Assembly: GCA_900313155.1 (NCBI GenBank)
Contig: OMQE01000135.1
Location: 1 to 11,730 of the forward strand
Direction of reading: 5' to 3'
DNA: 11,730 bases
Source: an uncultured Rhodospirillaceae bacterium
Lineage (GTDB): Bacteria; Pseudomonadota; Alphaproteobacteria; RF32; CAG-239
A program made the translations under genes and the position numbers. The notes under the pieces are model-generated. The model did not search any database and was not told the origin of the DNA. It saw only the letters and a list, made by a program, of their open reading frames with translations. Of this stretch, positions 1-5,040 are shown piece after piece (within the stretch, counting starts at the first letter, position 1; every line of letters starts with the position of its first letter).

Positions 1-36
1 CGTGAATAAAACCAGATAAAAAACTGTTTTTTTCAT
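1..36 (-). CDS. 5' end of a probable secreted or membrane protein (partial)
   Basis: Only the first 12 codons are inside the window, reading MKKTVFYLVLFT. Two lysines followed by a hydrophobic run look like the start of a signal peptide or first membrane segment. The ATG at 34-36 is preceded by GGAAGAG with about 5 bases of spacing, a good ribosome binding site. A second in-frame ATG at 46-48 overlaps that site and is less likely. The gene lies directly downstream of a terminator-like hairpin (56-79) and a structured region (80-305), so it may be controlled by that leader. The function cannot be told from this fragment, and so few codons could be chance. Confidence 0.45.
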   Translation of the reverse strand, partial: MKKTVFYLVLFT

Positions 37-48
37 CAACTCTTCCAT

Positions 49-79
49 AAAAGAAGACCACCTTTTGATTAAGGCGGTC
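49..79 (-). terminator. Terminator-like hairpin ahead of the left-edge gene
   Basis: On the minus strand GACCGCCTT pairs with AAGGTGGTC (plus 71-79 with 56-64) around a 6-base loop, with one G-U pair, and is followed by TTCTTTT. On the plus strand the same pair would be an A-C mismatch, so the minus strand is the RNA strand. It sits only about 13 bases before the ATG at 36, so it is either an attenuator in a leader or the end of a separate small RNA. Outside it, AGAGTTAA (82-89) and TCAACTCT (36-43) form a further inverted repeat that would cover the ribosome binding site. Confidence 0.55.
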
Positions 80-305
80 GGAGAGTTAAGAAATCATCTC
101 AGTAAGTTGATCCTTATAACCTTTAGGACAAGTCCCTGAACATACGTTACAAGCTCCCCGACCATACATCGGGGATATATACATTGTTCAGCCATAATAA
201 AGCTGACAATACTTACGGCGTATATCCTTCGCCGTACTGAGAAAGGTTTCTTACGACCTCCGCACCATATCTCAGGCACTAAGCACAGAATAAACCTGCG
301 CCTAA
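60..305 (-). ncRNA. Candidate structured leader RNA or small RNA, class not recognised
   Basis: This 246-base stretch has no convincing gene but a series of local stems on the minus strand. They are GCGCAG/CTGTGC (296-301 with 283-288), CTGAGA/TCTCAG (270-275 with 237-242) enclosing AGGT/ACCT (256-259 with 244-247), a 7-bp TACGGCG/CGCCGTA stem (230-236 with 214-220), TTGTCAGC/GCTGAACAA with one bulge (202-209 with 184-192), CCCCGA/TCGGGG (169-174 with 156-161), and the terminator hairpin at 56-79. Two stems need G-U pairs that exist only on the minus strand. A promoter lies just upstream at 311-340. The sequence does not match RNase P RNA, tmRNA, SRP RNA, 6S RNA, or TPP, FMN, cobalamin or T-box leaders as I know them. 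The best reading is a regulatory leader of the gene at 1-36. Confidence 0.45.
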
Positions 306-310
306 CCTGC

Positions 311-340
311 ACTATAAAGCATATAATCTTAATAAATCAA
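311..340 (-). promoter_or_regulatory. Sigma-70-type promoter for the structured leader
   Basis: Minus-strand TTGATT (335-340) and TATAGT (311-316) are separated by 18 bases, giving a predicted start near 304. The remaining bases up to the end of the DUF5131 gene (341-457) are AT-rich; I see no further gene and no clear terminator for DUF5131 there. Confidence 0.45.
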
Positions 341-457
341 TAAAAAATATGAAAAAGTCCATTAACCTTTACAAATTTCGATGCAATGATTCATATAGTT
401 TTTGGGACAACTCTTTTTATGTTGCGTGAGGCAAAAAATTGGACCTTCTATAAAACA

Positions 458-1330
458 TTATTTTCTACATTTTCCGCAATCGGAACAACCGTTACAAATC
501 AGGCGTGAGCCACATGTTTTGCAAGGTTCGCGCCAATGTTTTTGATACCACCCGTCATCAAAAAGCTCGCTTTGCGGTTTATATAAATTCCACTTAATCG
601 GTTTACCCGCAAATTGCAAACCTGACTTGTGCGCCATCTCGCTTTGTAAGCGCTTATTCGGCATCGTGTATATCTTGCCGTCTTTTTCAAACTTGGTGCC
701 GGTTTCAATAAAGCAAAATAAAACATTTTCGGCTTTACATTCTTCATAAAGAGATTTTACCCATTCATATTTCAATACACGTTGTCCGTCATAATTTTCA
801 CCTCCGGCAATGACTTGTTCAATTTGTCCGGTTTTGAGCCACTTTGCAAGGCTGATTGGACCAATAAACGGTGCTGTCATCACCCCTTTATGCTTGAATG
901 GTAAATCCATTAAAATCGGCAAACGTTCGTCCGCTCTTGCCTGATTTTCCGCCGTCACAGAAAAAAACACATTATCCCAACCGCTATTCCAATCTTTAGG
1001 CAAATGCTCTGCAACCCTCTCCGGTCGCTTGGTTAATAAATAAAAACCAACATCCGAACGCTGTTTAATAATTTGCCACGCCTCATCTCTCCATACATCT
1101 GCTTCTTCCAAAAAGAAATCTGATGTAAGACAAACACGCACACACTCACCGCTTTTGATTTTATATGTTCCGTCGGCATTCTTATGCAAAGGATAGTCCG
1201 AATTATTTTTCACCCGATAAATTTTTGAACCGTCAGCATTGCGCTCCCTATCCAAAAAATACATATAGCAATGCTGGCAGCCTTCACTTTTCTTCACGCA
1301 ACCGTGCCATGGATTCCAAATATCATGCAT
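458..1330 (-). CDS. DUF5131 / phage Gp37/Gp68 family protein, radical-SAM-like
   Basis: The 290-residue protein opens with WNPWHGC and carries C11-x6-C18-x2-C21-Y22, the N-terminal signature of the DUF5131 (Gp37/Gp68) family. This resembles the three-Cys cluster site of radical SAM enzymes, but no reaction is established to my knowledge. Later segments fit a barrel fold, for example YLLTKRPER and VIAGGENYDGQR, which in the family usually reads as a GGES/GPGARP-like loop. The C-terminus adds a dense cysteine cluster, C270, C273, C279, C282, C285 and C288, able to bind zinc or a second Fe-S cluster. The start is supported by AAGGAA six bases before ATG. Although the family is often phage-linked, no phage gene is visible here, and the neighbour is glycyl-tRNA synthetase. 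Family call is firm; function is unknown. Confidence 0.85.
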   Translation of the reverse strand: MHDIWNPWHGCVKKSEGCQHCYMYFLDRERNADGSKIYRVKNNSDYPLHKNADGTYKIKSGECVRVCLTSDFFLEEADVWRDEAWQIIKQRSDVGFYLLTKRPERVAEHLPKDWNSGWDNVFFSVTAENQARADERLPILMDLPFKHKGVMTAPFIGPISLAKWLKTGQIEQVIAGGENYDGQRVLKYEWVKSLYEECKAENVLFCFIETGTKFEKDGKIYTMPNKRLQSEMAHKSGLQFAGKPIKWNLYKPQSELFDDGWYQKHWREPCKTCGSRLICNGCSDCGKCRK

Positions 1331-1411
1331 TGGCGTTCCTTATATCAATTCCTATAAATCTGCTCAAACATAAGACAATTATTTTGAACATTTTTATTGC
1401 CTTTTGCATTG

Positions 1412-1450
1412 AAAAAACTGATTTCAAGGCTAACACCTCGCCAGTTTTTT
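1412..1450 (-). terminator. Probable terminator of the glycyl-tRNA synthetase gene
   Basis: AAAAAACTG (1412-1420) pairs with CAGTTTTTT (1442-1450), and an inner GGC/GCC (1428-1430 with 1439-1441) closes the loop. On the minus strand this is a hairpin ending in six T, about 45 bases after the glyS stop. The shape is nearly symmetrical, so it could also stop plus-strand transcription. A small palindrome, TGTCA-ACAC-TGACA (1457-1470), lies between it and the stop codon. Confidence 0.45.
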
Positions 1451-1495
1451 TGTAAATGTCAACACTGACACTCAAAAGGGTGTATTAAGCCAGAA

Positions 1496-2854
1496 TTATA
1501 AGAAATAATTTCTTAAATATTCCGCCAAATCTGCTGTATTAACACGGATTTGTTCCATTGTATCACGGTCACGAATAGTCACGCTTTCCGGCTGTTGTTC
1601 AATGGTTTCAAAATCTACCGTTAAGCATAACGGCGTCCCCACTTCATCATGCCGGCGATAAGCCTTGCCGATATTACCGGTATTTTCCAGTGCCACACGT
1701 CCAATACCCAATTTCATCAATTTTGCCTTCAGTTCATGGCATTTTGCCATAATCTGCTCATTATTCTTTTTAAGCGGAATAATTGCCACTTTTATCGGCG
1801 CCAGATGTTTTTTGAGCTTTAGCACCACGCGCGAATTACCCTCACCCAAATCTTCTTCGGTATAAGCTTCAGTCAGCACCGCCAAAACCCCGCGATCAAC
1901 CCCCATAGACGGCTCAACCACAAACGGAATAACCCATTTGCCGTTGTCGTCTTGAATGCACAATTTAGTTGTCGATTCTTTGTTTTCATGACAATGCGCC
2001 TCAAGTGTAAATTCTTCTTGATTTTTGGTATGATTCCCCAAATCATAATCGCGGCGATTGGCAATTCCTTCCAATTCTTCCATTCCGTGCGGAAATTGAT
2101 ATTCAATATCATAACAAGCCTTGGCGTAGTGAGCTAAATCATCATCAGGCGTTTTATAAATATTGATGTGTTCAAGCTTCAGTCCTTGATCTTGCCACCA
2201 CTGAACACGAGCTTCTTTCCACTTTTCATGCCAGTCAATATCTGTCCCCGGCATCACAAAAAACTCTAACTCCGCCTGTTCAAACTCACGCACGCGAAAA
2301 ATAAAATTGCGCGGTGTAATTTCATTACGAAATGACTTTCCGATTTGGGCAATACCGAACGGCAACTTGCGTGATGTCGAATCGACCACATTTTTAAACT
2401 GCGTAAAAATTGCCTGCGCTGTTTCCGGACGCAAATAAGCAATATTTTCATCACTTTCCACCGGTCCCACTTGAGTTTTGAACATTAAATTAAACGGGCG
2501 CGGTTCGGTTAAATCGGTTGAGCCGCAATTCGGGCATTTACCGCCGATTTGGTCGGCTCTGAAACGACCTTTGCATTTTTTACAATCAACCATTGGATCA
2601 GAAAATGTATCTTCATGCCCCGAATATTTCAAAACCTTACGATTCGTCAAAATTGCCGAATCCAACCCTTCAACATCATCTCGTTCATAAACCATGGCGC
2701 GCCACCAAGCCGCCTTAAGATTATTTTTCAGCTCCACGCCGAGCGGTCCATAATCATAAACACCTTGCATACCGCCATATATATCGGCATTTTGAAAAAT
2801 AAATCCGCGTCTTTTGCACAGCGATACCAACTGTTCCATAGATGTTGCAACCAT
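1496..2854 (-). CDS. glyS: Glycyl-tRNA synthetase, single-chain alpha2 type
   Basis: This 452-residue class II enzyme attaches glycine to tRNA-Gly in the cytoplasm. The N-terminal part with GFIFQNADIYGG and YDYGPLG is typical of the homodimeric form. C91, C94, C107 and C110 form a zinc ribbon within the insertion. RPETAQAIF and the motif 2 block FRNEITPRNFIFRVREFEQ (near 176-194) identify the catalytic core, and the last 100 or so residues, beginning near APIKVAIIPL, are the anticodon-binding domain. Length matches the bacterial alpha2 family (about 460). AAGGA precedes the ATG by about 8 bases; Met6 is a less likely start. The gene is divergent from the HAD gene at 2942. Most proteobacteria use the unrelated alpha2-beta2 GlyQ/GlyS enzyme, so this form is notable if the host is one. 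Confidence 0.95.
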   Translation of the reverse strand: MVATSMEQLVSLCKRRGFIFQNADIYGGMQGVYDYGPLGVELKNNLKAAWWRAMVYERDDVEGLDSAILTNRKVLKYSGHEDTFSDPMVDCKKCKGRFRADQIGGKCPNCGSTDLTEPRPFNLMFKTQVGPVESDENIAYLRPETAQAIFTQFKNVVDSTSRKLPFGIAQIGKSFRNEITPRNFIFRVREFEQAELEFFVMPGTDIDWHEKWKEARVQWWQDQGLKLEHINIYKTPDDDLAHYAKACYDIEYQFPHGMEELEGIANRRDYDLGNHTKNQEEFTLEAHCHENKESTTKLCIQDDNGKWVIPFVVEPSMGVDRGVLAVLTEAYTEEDLGEGNSRVVLKLKKHLAPIKVAIIPLKKNNEQIMAKCHELKAKLMKLGIGRVALENTGNIGKAYRRHDEVGTPLCLTVDFETIEQQPESVTIRDRDTMEQIRVNTADLAEYLRNYFL

Positions 2855-2869
2855 AATTTTTTCCTTTTT

Positions 2870-2920
2870 TATTCAAATATTGACTAATTTTTAATGAGTT
2901 TGTTGTATCTTATTTGAATA
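2870..2920. repeat. Inverted 10-bp motif pair between glyS and the HAD gene
   Basis: TATTCAAATA (2870-2879) and its exact reverse complement TATTTGAATA (2911-2920) flank the shared promoter region with a 31-base spacer. A third exact copy overlaps the macA promoter at 8228-8237. The arrangement suits paired operator half-sites or a looped repressor site, but AT-richness makes chance a live alternative. Confidence 0.4.
2881..2909 (+). promoter_or_regulatory. Promoter of the HAD-family gene
   Basis: Plus-strand TTGACT begins at 2880 (shared T with the preceding ATAT) and is followed after 17 bases by TTGTAT (2903-2908). The -35 is good and the -10 is weak. The 87-base gap serves two divergent genes and holds two copies of a 10-bp motif, listed separately. 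No minus-strand promoter for glyS stands out with equal clarity. Confidence 0.4.
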
Positions 2921-2941
2921 TAAAATGCAAGAGGTAATAAC

Positions 2942-3805
2942 ATGAAAAGAACAAAAGTCGCATTTGTGTATGATTTTGACGAAACGTTGAGCACAACATA
3001 TATGCAAGATTATTTTTTAATTCCGGAACTGGGCATGAAGCCGGAAGACTTTTGGCGTGAGGCAAATGCTTGGTCAGCACGTAACGGCGTCGATCAAGTT
3101 ACCGGCAGTATGTATTACTTCAAAATGATGGCCGAAAAAAAAGGCTTGCGCTTAACAAGAGAAAATCTGGCAAGTTGCGGTGCTTTTGTGGTGTTTTTCA
3201 AAGGGGTGGAAGATTGGTTCGAACGTATCAATAAATATGGTCGTTATCTGGATTTAGATATTGAACACTATATTGTTTCTTCCGGCTACGAAGAAATTAT
3301 TTCCGGTTGCAGTATTCGCAAATTTTTCAAAGAAGTTTACGGGTGTGCTTTTGCTTATGGCGAAGACGGCGTTCCGGTTTGGCCGGCACGTGCCGTAAAC
3401 TATTCGGGCAAAGTTCAATACCTGTCTAAAATCAACAAAGGTTTAGGCAAATATGACGATAAAGCCGTTAATGAATATACACCGGACGAAACGCGCCGTA
3501 TTCCCTACTCCCGTATTGTTTATTTTGGAGACGGTTCAACAGATATTCCATCTATGAAAATGGTGAAAAACCATGGCGGCACGGCAATTGCCGTTTATAA
3601 ACCTCGCTCAAGCGCCAAAAACAAGGCCATTAAACTGTTGAAAGATGACCGTGTTAACTTTGCCTTGGCGGCAGATTATCGCGAAGGCAAAGAAATTGAT
3701 TGCGTGATTAAAACAATTTTGAACAAACTTGCCACCGAACGCGATTTAGAAATTCTAAAAAAGCGCGAAGACAAGAAAAAACAAGGCGTGGCCTGCCCGC
3801 TCTGA
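2942..3805 (+). CDS. HAD-superfamily phosphatase-like hydrolase
   Basis: The 287-residue protein has the four HAD motifs in order: motif I VYDFDETL with D11 (nucleophile) and D13, motif II serine in IVSSGY (S113/S114), a candidate motif III lysine at K157 (YSGKVQYL), and motif IV GDGSTDIPS with D197 and D201. The helical stretch between motifs I and II fits a C1 cap, as in the phosphoserine-phosphatase-like IB group. A soluble cytoplasmic phosphomonoesterase is the natural inference; the substrate cannot be read from sequence. The Lys-rich tail (KKREDKKKQG) is probably disordered. GAGG lies about 8 bases before the ATG. It stands alone on the plus strand and converges on the peroxiredoxin gene with only 9 bases between stop codons and no obvious terminator. 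Confidence 0.85.
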   Translation: MKRTKVAFVYDFDETLSTTYMQDYFLIPELGMKPEDFWREANAWSARNGVDQVTGSMYYFKMMAEKKGLRLTRENLASCGAFVVFFKGVEDWFERINKYGRYLDLDIEHYIVSSGYEEIISGCSIRKFFKEVYGCAFAYGEDGVPVWPARAVNYSGKVQYLSKINKGLGKYDDKAVNEYTPDETRRIPYSRIVYFGDGSTDIPSMKMVKNHGGTAIAVYKPRSSAKNKAIKLLKDDRVNFALAADYREGKEIDCVIKTILNKLATERDLEILKKREDKKKQGVACPL

Positions 3806-3814
3806 TCTTGCGTT

Positions 3815-4540
3815 CTATTCCTCTGCCTGTCGCTCGAAAGTTTCGTTTTTGGCGATATTTTGGCGCATCCAACATTCCAAACCTTTACATTCGGTCGCAT
3901 CTGTTTCAATTAAGTGGTCAACCACCCGTAATGTTTCAGAAACACTGCGTTCCAGTTTTGAGTCATAAACCGCAGCATAGCGCACCACAAAATTTTTATC
4001 TATCAAAAATGTCGCCCGTTGTGCCATACCATCTGCATTCAATACCCCGTATTCCGAGCAAATTTTTTTCGTAATGTCTGAAACCAGCGGAAACGGCACC
4101 GCACCAACCCCACCTTCAGCAAAAGACATTTTACGCCATGTTTGATGCGCCGAAAGCGTATCAACGCTAACCGCCACCACTTTAACGCCGCGTTTTTTAA
4201 ATTCTTCATAAGCCTGATTAAACGCTGTGATTTCTTTTGGGCAAATGGCAGAAAAATCTGCCCGATAAAACATTAACAAAGCATAACTATCGGAAATATA
4301 ATCAAAAAATTTGAAATTATCACTAATACTTTCATCTGCAAACACTGCCGGAGCTGACCAATTAAGCGCTAATTGCCCTACCCGCGTATGATTATATTCG
4401 TAGGCCGAACGCACCTGATTGGTAACATTTGATGTATAGTTTCTCGGCATATTTTCCGGATAAGAGCACCCACAATTATCATCATCGGAACAGTCGCATT
4501 TATCGGCATAATTATAAGACCAAGATTTTGAAATTGCCAT
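3815..4540 (-). CDS. Peroxiredoxin (AhpC/TSA family) with Cys-rich N-terminal extension
   Basis: This 241-residue protein reduces peroxides through a peroxidatic cysteine, C100, in FYRADFSAICPKE, the equivalent of FYPxDFTFVCPTE in 2-Cys peroxiredoxins, with Ser replacing the usual Thr three positions before it. FPLVSD and QRATFLID (174-181) are further family signatures. C218 or C223 in ECKGLECW is the probable resolving cysteine, where classical enzymes have VCPANW. About 50 residues precede the thioredoxin-like fold and include C15, C17, C23 and C25 (CDC...CGC), absent from ordinary AhpC. The chosen start has AAGGAGG six bases upstream; a longer reading frame to 4603 lacks such a site and would run into the terminator. 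No AhpF or thioredoxin reductase gene is nearby. Confidence 0.9.
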   Translation of the reverse strand: MAISKSWSYNYADKCDCSDDDNCGCSYPENMPRNYTSNVTNQVRSAYEYNHTRVGQLALNWSAPAVFADESISDNFKFFDYISDSYALLMFYRADFSAICPKEITAFNQAYEEFKKRGVKVVAVSVDTLSAHQTWRKMSFAEGGVGAVPFPLVSDITKKICSEYGVLNADGMAQRATFLIDKNFVVRYAAVYDSKLERSVSETLRVVDHLIETDATECKGLECWMRQNIAKNETFERQAEE

Positions 4541-4581
4541 TTTATCCTCCTTGTTATATTTGCCGATACATATATGCTTAC

Positions 4582-4601
4582 GTGCCAGATTTTCAAGGCA
4601 C
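4582..4601. repeat. Short inverted repeat in the peroxiredoxin promoter region
   Basis: GTGCC (4582-4586) and GGCAC (4597-4601) enclose 10 bases. On the minus strand the loop begins with a possible -35 box, TTGAAA, followed after 16 bases by TATATG. This is a plausible but weak promoter for the peroxiredoxin, with the repeat as a possible operator. It directly adjoins the U-tract of the upstream terminator. Confidence 0.25.
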
Positions 4602-4661
4602 AAAAAAAATCCGCGGAGACATTGCCTTATACAAAGGCTTTGTCTCGGCGGATATTTTTTT
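4602..4661. terminator. Long palindromic bidirectional terminator after the carrier-protein gene
   Basis: The 45-base palindrome 4609-4653 pairs ATCCGC/GCGGAT, GAGACA/TGTCTC and GCCTT/AAGGC, interrupted by a symmetric G/G mismatch and a symmetric TT/TT internal loop, around an ATACA loop. It is flanked by eight A on the left and seven T on the right, so it can terminate both strands. Its minus-strand job is to end the carrier-protein unit, whose stop codon (4661-4663) touches the T-run. No plus-strand gene reads into it. Confidence 0.8.
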
Positions 4662-4942
4662 CATGGGTGGATGCTGATGTTCTTGTTGACGACCTCTAAA
4701 AACTCACGCATATTCATGTCCAGCTGAAGGTCTGTTCCAACCTTTTCATCTACCACAAACCCACGCATCTTAGGGAGCTGTTCAATGCCCTGAACCAGCC
4801 TCACAAAGTCGAAGCTGTCAAAGCCCAAATCATACGCCAGCTTAGACTGCTCGACACCATCAGCATCTAAATGAGCAGACCTGACTGAGATTTCATCAAC
4901 CAGCGGGCATACATCTTCCACCGTAATTTTTATTTTTTCCAT
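4661..4942 (-). CDS. Small acyl/peptidyl carrier protein-like protein
   Basis: The 93-residue product fits the carrier-protein fold: a first helix (about residues 8-20), a loop, then YDLGFDSFDFVRLV, where the serine of the D-S-F triplet (normally D-S-L) would be the phosphopantetheine attachment site, followed by an acidic helix and a last helix MNMREFLEVV. As a carrier it would hold an acyl or aminoacyl group as a thioester in the cytoplasm. It is not typical AcpP in sequence, and no fab, ligase, acyltransferase or phosphopantetheinyl transferase gene adjoins it. I chose ATG at 4940-4942; a TTG two codons earlier (4946-4948) is possible, and neither has a standard ribosome binding site. It has its own promoter and a strong terminator, so it is probably a single-gene unit. 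Confidence 0.65.
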   Translation of the reverse strand: MEKIKITVEDVCPLVDEISVRSAHLDADGVEQSKLAYDLGFDSFDFVRLVQGIEQLPKMRGFVVDEKVGTDLQLDMNMREFLEVVNKNISIHP

Positions 4943-4954
4943 ACACAATCGTAA

Positions 4955-4973
4955 CCCGTGTCCTTTTCACGGG
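4955..4973 (-). promoter_or_regulatory. Leader hairpin with AAGGA in its loop, upstream of the carrier-protein gene
   Basis: On the minus strand CCCGTG pairs with CACGGG (4968-4973 with 4955-4960) around AAAAGGA. The loop holds the only Shine-Dalgarno-like sequence before the gene, yet it lies 12 bases from the TTG and 18 from the ATG candidate start. No U-tract follows, so it is not an intrinsic terminator for macB. Confidence 0.4.
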
Positions 4974-5005
4974 GTTTTAAGTTAATAATATGTTTATCTT
5001 CTTTC

Positions 5006-5034
5006 AGATTAGCGCCATTTTGCTTTTCTGTCAA
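5006..5034 (-). promoter_or_regulatory. Consensus sigma-70 promoter for the carrier-protein gene
   Basis: TTGACA (5029-5034) and TAATCT (5006-5011) are separated by exactly 17 bases on the minus strand. The -35 is a perfect match. It lies just after the exporter permease stop at 5041, giving a leader of about 60 bases and independent expression of the carrier protein. Confidence 0.7.
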
Positions 5035-5040
5035 TATTTT

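Noticed and set aside
237..275. CTGAGA motif suggesting a TPP riboswitch
   Set aside because: The second TPP signature (ACCTGAT...GGATAATGCCAGCG-type) is absent, and here CTGAGA pairs with TCTCAG instead of lying in a junction.
94..312. 72-codon minus-strand reading frame across the structured region
   Set aside because: It has no ribosome binding site, begins inside the promoter's -10 region, uses many rare-looking codons (CGG CGA AGG, ATA) and resembles no protein; the strong local stems explain the region better.
1457..1470. TGTCA-ACAC-TGACA palindrome as a terminator
   Set aside because: The stem is only five pairs with no proper T-run; a longer AT-rich hairpin at 1412-1450 is a better terminator. 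It may be an operator but nothing supports a specific regulator.
4541..4603. Longer peroxiredoxin start 21 codons upstream
   Set aside because: It would begin in the U-tract of a terminator; the ATG at 4540 has a near-perfect AAGGAGG.
4955..4973. Intrinsic terminator for the macAB operon
   Set aside because: The hairpin has no T-run after it on the minus strand and lies downstream of the carrier-protein promoter, so it belongs to that gene's leader.
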